Assembly: GCA_002479035.1 (NCBI GenBank)
Contig: DLLA01000099.1
Span: 12,323 to 28,543, forward strand
Direction: 5' to 3'
Length of the DNA stretch: 16,221 bases
DNA from: Bacteroidales bacterium UBA7574
GTDB lineage: Bacteria; Bacteroidota; Bacteroidia; Bacteroidales; Paludibacteraceae
The stretch's first letter is position 1; every line of letters begins with the position of its first letter. Of the stretch, positions 7,724-13,209 are shown piece by piece. The translations under genes were made by a program, and so were the position numbers. The notes below the pieces were generated by a model, which did not search any database, had not been told where the DNA came from, and was given only the letters and a program-made list of their open reading frames with translations.

Positions 7724-10366
7724 ATGGGCAAGGTAGATATTAACGACACCCCTATGATGAAGCAGTTCCGTGACATCAAGGCACAGTATCCGGACGCGAT
7801 GCTGCTGTTCAGGTGCGGGGATTTCTATGAGACTTATGCGGAAGATGCGGTGCGTGCCAGCAAGATGCTCAATATCACCCTGACCCATCGCAGCAACGGC
7901 GGTACGGGAAAAGGCTCGAGTGTAGAGATGGCAGGTTTCCCATTCCACGCCTTGGATACCTATCTCCCCAAGTTAGTGCGTGCAGGTGTACGCGTGGCAA
8001 TATGCGACCAGTTGGAGGATCCTAAACTGACGAAGAAGTTAGTGAAGCGCGGTGTTACGGAATTGGTGACGCCCGGGGTCAGTTATTCCGACACTACCCT
8101 GCAACAGAAGGAGAATACGTGGTTGGCATGTATTCAGTTTGGCAAGCAGACCGTCGGCATTGCGTTCTTGGATATATCCACAGGGGAGTTCCTTGTGGCA
8201 GAGGGGACCAAGGACTATGCCGACAAACTATTGGTTAATTTCGCGCCTAAGGAGGTGCTATACCTCAGGGGAAAGAAGCAGGAGTTTCAGGAAGCCTTCG
8301 GCAACAAGTACTTCACCTTTGAGTTGGAGGACTGGATGATGACCGCAGATGCGGCGCATGACAGGCTGACCAAGCAGTTTCAGGTACAGAATCTGAAGGG
8401 TTTCGGCGTGGACAAACTGCCGCAAGGGGTGATTGCCGCAGGCGCGATTCTCCACTATCTGGATATGACCCAGCACCTGCAGACAGGGCATATCCAGCAC
8501 CTGAGTCGCATAGAGGAAGACAGATACGTATGGATGGACCGGTTCACCATCCGCAACCTCGAATTACTGGGTGGGCAGACAGAAGAGAGCCGCACCCTAT
8601 ATGATGTGCTTGACCGCACCATCACCCCTATGGGCGGGCGGCTGTTGCACCGCTGGATGGCGTTTCCGCTGAAGGAAGTACGTCCGATACGCAACAGGCA
8701 GACAGTGGTGGAGTACCTGTTCCGTCACCCTGATGAGCGCGATATCCTCCGCGACAACCTGCAGCGTATCCAGGATATGGAGCGCATAGTCAGTAAGATA
8801 GCCACGGGTCGTATCAGCCCAAGGGAGATGGTGCAACTGCGCTATGCCTTGGACGCCATCGCTCCTATCAAGGACATCTGCGGGCAGGCGGAAGCAGGAA
8901 GTTACCTGCACCTGTTGGGCGAGCAACTGAGTCTGTGCAAGGAGATGCGCGACCGCATAGCCCGAGAGATAGTGCCTGACCCGCCGGCGGTTCAGGGAAA
9001 GCCCAATGTGATTGCGCGAGGCATAGACCAAGAACTGGATGACCTGCGCGACATACAAACCAACGGCAAGGACTACCTGCTGCATATCCAACAGCGAGAG
9101 GTGGAAGCAACGGGCATACAGAGTCTGAAAATAGGTTATAACAACGTGTTCGGGTACTACTTGGAGGTGCGCAACACGTACAAAGACCAAGTGCCAGCAG
9201 AGTGGATTAGGAAGCAGACCCTCGTGAATGCCGAGCGGTATATCACGCAGGAACTCAAGGAATATGAGGAGAAGATACTGACAGCCGAGTCGCAAATACA
9301 GATTATTGAGAACCGGTTGTACACGGAACTGATGCTGGCGTTGTCGGAGTTCGTGCCGCAGATGCAGGCAGACGCTTCCGTAGTGGCGCAGTTGGATTGC
9401 CTGATGAGTTTTGCAACCGTGGCGATGGAGAACAGATACGTCTGCCCAGACGTGAATGACAGTCTTGTGATTGACATACGCCAAGGGCGGCATCCCGTGA
9501 TAGAAAAGCAGTTGCCAATAGGCGAAGAGTACGTGCCGAATGACGTGCTGTTGGACAATAACGGGCAGCAAATCATCATATTGACCGGTCCGAATATGGC
9601 GGGTAAGTCGGCATTGCTTCGTCAGACCGCGCTCATCGTGCTGATGGTCCAAATGGGTTGTTTCGTGCCCGCCGAGAGTGCGTCGGTAGGTGTGGTGGAC
9701 AAGATATTCACACGTGTGGGGGCAAGCGATAACATCTCCATGGGCGAGAGTACGTTTATGGTCGAGATGAATGAGGCAGCCAGCATATTGAACAACCTGA
9801 GCGAGCGCAGTTTGGTGCTGTTTGACGAGTTGGGGCGCGGCACAAGTACATACGACGGTATCAGTATCGCGTGGGCGATTGTGGAGTATATCCACGAGCA
9901 ACGTGGTCATGCCAAAACGCTTTTCGCCACACACTATCACGAACTGAATGAGATGGAGAAGCAATTCGCACGCATACGGAACTACAATGTGTCGGTGAAA
10001 GAGGCGAACGGGAAGGTTATCTTCATGCGCAAACTGGTGCGCGGGGGTTCGGAACATAGTTTCGGTATCCACGTAGCCAAATTAGCCGGTATGCCCACAA
10101 GCATTATCGACCGCGCCAATCAGATACTGCACGACTTGGAAGCCCCGCAACACTCGCCCGTCAGTGCCGCCATACCGCCTGCCGAGCGTGGGCTGAACAC
10201 CGTGGGTGCGGGAGGTATGCAGTTGAGTTTCTTTCAGTTAGACGACCCTGTACTGGAGCAGATACGCGACGAACTCACACACCTCGATATCAATAATCTG
10301 ACGCCATTGGAGGCACTGAACAAACTGAACGAGATAAAGAAGCTCGTTGGTGGAAAGGATAAATAA
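7724..10366 (+). CDS. mutS: DNA mismatch repair protein MutS
   Basis: The protein has 880 residues, normal for MutS. The N-terminal mismatch-recognition domain carries the Phe-x-Glu motif in GDFYET (F34, E36), which stacks on the mispaired base. Connector, core and clamp domains follow. The ATPase domain holds Walker [10 protein letters not shown] (622-630), Walker B LFDELGRG with D701 and E702, and the FATHYHEL dimer-interface region; a C-terminal helix-turn-helix/dimer part ends the protein. Position 630 is Ala, where many MutS proteins have Thr; this variant is, as I recall, usual in Bacteroidetes MutS and should not be read as loss of function. MutS dimers detect mismatches and recruit MutL, which is not in this window. 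The ATG at 7724 is the natural start. A promoter was not recognised. The stop codon overlaps the first base pair of a tandem repeat. Confidence 0.97.
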   Translation: MGKVDINDTPMMKQFRDIKAQYPDAMLLFRCGDFYETYAEDAVRASKMLNITLTHRSNGGTGKGSSVEMAGFPFHALDTYLPKLVRAGVRVAICDQLEDPKLTKKLVKRGVTELVTPGVSYSDTTLQQKENTWLACIQFGKQTVGIAFLDISTGEFLVAEGTKDYADKLLVNFAPKEVLYLRGKKQEFQEAFGNKYFTFELEDWMMTADAAHDRLTKQFQVQNLKGFGVDKLPQGVIAAGAILHYLDMTQHLQTGHIQHLSRIEEDRYVWMDRFTIRNLELLGGQTEESRTLYDVLDRTITPMGGRLLHRWMAFPLKEVRPIRNRQTVVEYLFRHPDERDILRDNLQRIQDMERIVSKIATGRISPREMVQLRYALDAIAPIKDICGQAEAGSYLHLLGEQLSLCKEMRDRIAREIVPDPPAVQGKPNVIARGIDQELDDLRDIQTNGKDYLLHIQQREVEATGIQSLKIGYNNVFGYYLEVRNTYKDQVPAEWIRKQTLVNAERYITQELKEYEEKILTAESQIQIIENRLYTELMLALSEFVPQMQADASVVAQLDCLMSFATVAMENRYVCPDVNDSLVIDIRQGRHPVIEKQLPIGEEYVPNDVLLDNNGQQIIILTGPNMAGKSALLRQTALIVLMVQMGCFVPAESASVGVVDKIFTRVGASDNISMGESTFMVEMNEAASILNNLSERSLVLFDELGRGTSTYDGISIAWAIVEYIHEQRGHAKTLFATHYHELNEMEKQFARIRNYNVSVKEANGKVIFMRKLVRGGSEHSFGIHVAKLAGMPTSIIDRANQILHDLEAPQHSPVSAAIPPAERGLNTVGAGGMQLSFFQLDDPVLEQIRDELTHLDINNLTPLEALNKLNEIKKLVGGKDK

Positions 10367-10510
10367 TTAAGAATTAAAAATTAAGAATTAAGAATTGATA
10401 GTGACGGCAGACAATACGCGATGGCTGTGTAATTATGAATTAAGAATTAAAAATTAAGAATTAAGAATTGATACTGACGACTGCCAATACGTGATGGCTG
10501 TGTAATTATG
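10365..10510. repeat. Two tandem copies of a 73-bp intergenic repeat after mutS
   Basis: Copy 1 is 10365-10437 and copy 2 is 10438-10510, 68/73 identical by eye. Each begins with an AT-rich tract of about 33 bases built on an AATTAAGAATT theme, then about 40 bases ending in GATGGCTGTGTAATTATG. A partial third AT-rich stretch (GATGAATGATGAATT-type) follows to about 10528. The AT tract also occurs inverted at 5835-5867. No strong hairpin with T-run was seen, so mutS has no obvious conventional terminator here. Confidence 0.8.
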
Positions 10511-10609
10511 AATGATGAATGATGAATTAGGAATTATATCTATTGGGGAGTATGATATATTCCAAAAAACAGGTAGTATTGTCCGTATTTCTATATATTT
10601 GCATGGGTT

Positions 10610-10640
10610 TTGCGTAAATCATTCAAAAGCAGTACCTTTG
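10610..10640 (+). promoter_or_regulatory. Promoter of the small lipoprotein gene
   Basis: TTG (10610-10612, within TTTTG) and TACCTTTG (10633-10640) are separated by 20 bases. Transcription should begin near 10647, leaving a leader of about 80 bases. The rest of 10529-10609 shows no gene. Confidence 0.75.
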
Positions 10641-10725
10641 TGCGGTATTTGTGGGGATGTCAGTGGGCAAGCGTTTGAACAAAGATAAACAAACAAAATA
10701 AATTAACTACTAAAACAACAAAACA

Positions 10726-10998
10726 ATGAAGAAATTTGCTATCGTATGCGCCATCGTATTGGCAGCAGGTATGATGACCTCTTGTGGCGACACCAACTAT
10801 TGCTATGAAGTAACCACTTCCTACAATATATTGGGTCAAACAATCTCCGCCACTTCGTATGTGTGGACCACAAGCAACGAAATTGATGCTTCTGCAGAGC
10901 AGATAAAAAAGGACCTCGCTGCTACCGGCATCTCTGAGGATATAATCACAGTTGATTACAAGAAGGCTAACAAGAGCCAAGATGACTGCCATAAATAA
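10726..10998 (+). CDS. Small hypothetical lipoprotein
   Basis: The protein has 90 residues. A lysine-rich start and hydrophobic stretch lead into the lipobox MTSC (Cys20), so the mature protein is a lipid-anchored domain of about 70 residues. I do not recognise the family. The mature part has two further cysteines (in NYCYEV near the start and DDCHK at the end) that could form a disulfide in the periplasm. It is rich in Thr and Ser, with a short charged helix-like segment (AEQIKKDLAATG) and a final basic tail. It is monocistronic: its own consensus promoter lies about 85 bases upstream and a strong terminator follows. That self-contained unit supports it being a real expressed gene despite its size. 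Confidence 0.75.
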   Translation: MKKFAIVCAIVLAAGMMTSCGDTNYCYEVTTSYNILGQTISATSYVWTTSNEIDASAEQIKKDLAATGISEDIITVDYKKANKSQDDCHK

Positions 10999-11024
10999 TT
11001 AAGCCGTCTTGATAAAATGGTAAG

Positions 11025-11056
11025 AGCACTGCCCTGCGGGGTGGTGCTTTTTGTTT
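11025..11056 (+). terminator. Rho-independent terminator of the small lipoprotein gene
   Basis: AGCACTGCCC (11025-11034) pairs with GGGTGGTGCT (11039-11048), 10 bp with two G-U pairs and a TGCG tetraloop, followed by TTTTTGTTT. This is a textbook intrinsic terminator. Confidence 0.88.
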
Positions 11057-11101
11057 GCAGATGATTAGAGATTATAGGATAGGCGAATAGGGCGAATATG
11101 C

Positions 11102-11128
11102 CTAATAGGTCTAATAAGTCTAATAGGA
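11102..11128. repeat. Three tandem 9-bp repeats (CTAATARGN-type)
   Basis: CTAATAGGT, CTAATAAGT and CTAATAGGA follow one another without gaps, flanked by related degenerate AATAGG words from about 11086 to 11138. They lie between two facing terminators, so probably outside any transcript. Confidence 0.6.
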
Positions 11129-11147
11129 CAAAATAGGACATATATAT

Positions 11148-11189
11148 ACAAAAAAAGAGACTGCCAACTATGCGGTTGGGCAGTCTCTT
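11148..11189 (-). terminator. Terminator of the secreted protein gene (minus strand)
   Basis: On the minus strand the stem AAGAGACTGCC(C)AAC pairs with GTTGGCAGTCTCTT, 14 bp with a single bulged C and a 6-base loop. It is followed by a run of T (11156-11148). It lies about 60 bases past the stop codon at 11249. Confidence 0.85.
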
Positions 11190-11213
11190 CTTATGAAATA
11201 AATGATGGCTTTT

Positions 11214-11230
11214 ACTTCAATAATTGAAGT
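11214..11230. repeat. 17-base palindrome in the 3' UTR of the secreted protein gene
   Basis: ACTTCAAT and ATTGAAGT are exact reverse complements around one base. A related sequence (TTTTACCTCAAT) follows at a 20-base spacing. The site lies between the stop codon and the terminator. Its function is unknown; it cannot fold as a tight hairpin without opening the centre. Confidence 0.4.
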
Positions 11231-11248
11231 TTTACCTCAATGATGGTT

Positions 11249-12235
11249 TTATTCAACGACTGCACCTACAGCATTGTAGCGGACACCGTCGCGGATGATG
11301 ATGAGTTGACCGTTCTCAACCACTTTCACAGCCTTCGGAGCAGCGATATTCACATCTTCAACAGCAGTAGTCGATGATTTTTCTACTGTTGCACCTTGTG
11401 CAAAACCATAACTCTTGTTGCCACTCTTTGTCTCACGTACACCTAATTTACCAGTAATGGTAACTTTGTCTCCTTTTGCCACACCCGGGGCTTCAGGTAC
11501 TGCACGATATGCCTCAAGAGTAGTACCTTTCTGTGCATCCTCACTTGCGCCAAAATAGAATGTTTGGTTATTGTATTTAGAATCATAATCGTACGCCAAA
11601 GTAACGACACCTACTACGCGATAGGTTTCAGTGGAATAACTACCGGCTTCCATCTTTTCACACAATGCAAGGGCATCGGCAATAGTAATGTCTTTGACAA
11701 CATCCGGATTGTCAGGAGTCTCTCCATCCCCAGAGATAGTAACTGTTTTTACTTCCCATGTCGGGCAGAGACTGGTAGTGCCTACATAGACGAAAGCCAA
11801 CTTGACAGTCTTGCCAACATAGTCGTTGATAGCGACCTCATCATCTTGGAATGTCCATGAGGAACCTGCAGGCATACCAATAGTGATGTCGTTCCATGTT
11901 GTACCATTGTCAGTGGAAACTTTTACTTTCAAATTGGTAGCAGCACCAAAATTTAATGCCTGATTGATTTTGAGAGTAGCAGTCTTCGCTGCCGTCAAAT
12001 CGATAGCAGGTGATACAAGCCATGACTCTGCTGCATTGTTTGTCTGATTGACATAGGCACTTGCTTTCATACCATATTTACTACTTTGTGCCCATACGAA
12101 TGACAAAGTACCCAAGTCTTTGTCTTCAATTGTCCAACTCTGTTGGTCTTTGGTGAAATCTGCTTTATACAGGTCACCTGCGAAAAGCATTGCGCTTGCG
12201 CACACTGCCATTACTAATGAGAAAAATTTCTTCAT
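11249..12235 (-). CDS. Secreted choice-of-anchor J/OB-like domain protein (candidate phase-variable surface protein)
   Basis: The protein has 328 residues with a signal peptide of about 19 residues (MKKFFSLVMAVCASAMLFA). Residues ~22-165 resemble a choice-of-anchor J domain (SWLVSPAIDLTAAKTATLKI; STDNGTTWNDI). Residues ~180-285 look like a DUF6359/OB-fold-type domain (YRVVGVVTLAYDYD, GDKVTITGKLGV). The last ~25 residues read KVVENGQLIIIRDGVRYNAVG. This short tail recurs at the C-terminus of many Bacteroidetes secreted proteins and is probably a sorting or attachment signal. No catalytic motif is visible, so a binding role is more likely than enzyme activity. Its promoter lies inside an inverted-repeat-bounded segment next to an invertase gene, which suggests ON/OFF expression. 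It shares the anchor J theme with the large T9SS protein at the left edge of the window. Confidence 0.82.
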   Translation of the reverse strand: MKKFFSLVMAVCASAMLFAGDLYKADFTKDQQSWTIEDKDLGTLSFVWAQSSKYGMKASAYVNQTNNAAESWLVSPAIDLTAAKTATLKINQALNFGAATNLKVKVSTDNGTTWNDITIGMPAGSSWTFQDDEVAINDYVGKTVKLAFVYVGTTSLCPTWEVKTVTISGDGETPDNPDVVKDITIADALALCEKMEAGSYSTETYRVVGVVTLAYDYDSKYNNQTFYFGASEDAQKGTTLEAYRAVPEAPGVAKGDKVTITGKLGVRETKSGNKSYGFAQGATVEKSSTTAVEDVNIAAPKAVKVVENGQLIIIRDGVRYNAVGAVVE

Positions 12236-12302
12236 AATACTGATTGTTTATTTGATTAGTTTATAAATTGTTTGCTCTACAATCCCCGATTGAAATCTGT
12301 TG

Positions 12303-12333
12303 CAAAATTACTGCTTTTACGTGATATGCACAA
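12303..12333 (-). promoter_or_regulatory. Promoter of the secreted protein gene, inside the candidate invertible segment
   Basis: On the minus strand TTG (12333-12331) and TAATTTTG (12310-12303) are separated by 20 bases. Transcription should start near 12296, giving a leader of about 60 bases that includes the left inverted repeat. In the orientation read here it drives the gene at 12235-11249. Confidence 0.75.
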
Positions 12334-12345
12334 TATATATATTGT
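12330..12345. promoter_or_regulatory. Perfect 16-bp palindrome over the -33 element
   Basis: ACAATATATATATTGT is its own reverse complement. It includes the -33 TTG (minus strand) of the secreted protein promoter, so a dimeric repressor or activator bound there would meet RNA polymerase. The centre is simple TA repeat, so chance is possible. Confidence 0.4.
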
Positions 12346-12409
12346 TATTTTTTTGTGAAGAATGGAAAGGAAGGGGATTGTAGCGAGAGGGGCTCGACAT
12401 CTCCCAATA

Positions 12410-12497
12410 AATCACCCATTAATCACCCATTAATCACCCGTTAATCACATACTAATCATTCGAGAAAGATTCAAGAATGATTCAAGGTTATGTGAAG
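12410..12497. repeat. Array of imperfect 11-bp repeats upstream of the invertase
   Basis: Eight successive 11-base units fit one register: AATCACCCATT twice, AATCACCCGTT, AATCACATACT, AATCATTCGAG, AAAGATTCAAG, AATGATTCAAG and GTTATGTGAAG. The first three are nearly identical; the consensus drifts from AATCACCCATT to AATGATTCAAG along the array. The array starts 27 bases beyond the right inverted repeat and ends about 83 bases before the invertase start. No coding frame or strong promoter is visible here. Confidence 0.7.
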
Positions 12498-12579
12498 ATA
12501 TAGAGGAGGCATTGGGGAGATATTTGGGAGGCGGTTTTGCGGAATTGCGGGGAAATGGTTAATTTTAAGGAAAAAAACA

Positions 12580-13203
12580 ATGACGTATGGCTATATCCGC
12601 GTAAGTTCCGACAAGCAGACAGTTGAGAACCAGCGGTTTGAAATCAAGAAATTCTGCAAGAAGGAGGGACTGCACGTAGATGGCTGGATAGAGGAAACTA
12701 TCTCAGGGACAAAGAGTTACAACAAGCGCGAACTCGGAAAACTGCTGCGCAGCGTGAAGGCGGGCGACACGATAGTATGCAGCGAATTGTCGCGTTTGGG
12801 GCGCAACCTGTATATGATTATGGAGATTCTGGGGCAGTGCATGGACAAAGATTGTCGCGTATGGACCATCAAAGACGGCTATCGGTTGGGGGACGACATT
12901 CAGAGCAAAGTGCTGGCATTCGCCTTCGGGTTGTCGGCAGAGATAGAACGCAACCTCATCTCGCAGCGGACGAAAGAGGCGTTGTCGCGTTTGCGCGCAG
13001 AGGGGAAGTCTTTGGGACGCCCGAAAGGCAGTCCGACAGCACATGATTGCTTCCGATTGGCACGGCATGATACGTATATCCGGAATGCCATAGACGACGG
13101 CATGGGTGTGTGCGAAATGACCAGACGCCTGAAAACCAACCGCTCAACGCTGACGCGGTATATCAGGAGGTTTGTGTATGAAGAAGAGGAGATATACCAG
13201 TGA
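12580..13203 (+). CDS. Mpi-family serine recombinase (DNA invertase)
   Basis: The protein has 207 residues and is complete. The N-terminal resolvase/invertase domain carries GYIRVSSDKQ with catalytic Ser9 and Arg7. SELSRLGRN (68-76) supplies the active-site arginines R72 and R75. The dimerisation/E-helix is AEIERNLISQRTKEAL (120-135). GRPKGS (146-151) leads into a C-terminal helix-turn-helix (about 165-195) for site binding. From memory, its first 150 residues closely resemble Mpi of Bacteroides fragilis, which inverts many promoters in that genome. The ATG at 12580 follows an A-rich stretch with AAGG. I find no TAnnTTTG promoter upstream in this orientation; the best near-match, GATATTTG at 12519, lacks a -33 TTG. 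The gene converges on the TonB receptor gene, with 6 bases between stops. Candidate target: the inverted repeats at 12277-12383. Confidence 0.92.
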   Translation: MTYGYIRVSSDKQTVENQRFEIKKFCKKEGLHVDGWIEETISGTKSYNKRELGKLLRSVKAGDTIVCSELSRLGRNLYMIMEILGQCMDKDCRVWTIKDGYRLGDDIQSKVLAFAFGLSAEIERNLISQRTKEALSRLRAEGKSLGRPKGSPTAHDCFRLARHDTYIRNAIDDGMGVCEMTRRLKTNRSTLTRYIRRFVYEEEEIYQ

Positions 13204-13209
13204 GGGGCA

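Larger units (their letters stand above)
12277..12383. other. Candidate invertible promoter segment bounded by 11-bp inverted repeats
   Basis: CTACAATCCCC (12277-12287) and its exact reverse complement GGGGATTGTAG (12373-12383) enclose 85 bases that hold the complete minus-strand promoter. The repeat does not extend beyond 11 bp on either side. The next gene to the right encodes an Mpi-type serine invertase. Known Bacteroides phase-variable promoters have this layout: inverted repeats on both sides of a promoter, one of them in the leader of the controlled gene. Inversion itself is not shown by a single sequence. Confidence 0.5.

Noticed and set aside
9587..9613. Ala630 instead of Thr after the MutS Walker A lysine-serine as a sign of inactivation
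   Set aside because: The lysine and serine are intact, all other motifs are present, and this variant appears normal for Bacteroidetes MutS.
8597..10072. Long minus-strand open frame of 491 codons inside mutS
   Set aside because: It is antisense to the conserved MutS core and ATPase domains and its translation is His/Cys/Gln-rich without any family motif.
10594..10601. TATATTTG as an alternative -7 element for the small lipoprotein
   Set aside because: No TTG lies 19-21 bases upstream (the nearest gives 12), while TACCTTTG at 10633 has a perfect partner.
12410..12497. CRISPR array
   Set aside because: The units are 11 bases with no spacers, and no cas gene is present.
12399..12530. Second weak inverted repeat (ATCTCCCAAT at 12399 against ATTGGGGAGAT at 12511) around the 11-bp array
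   Set aside because: The arms differ by an extra G, and the region is rich in similar short words, so chance matches are expected.
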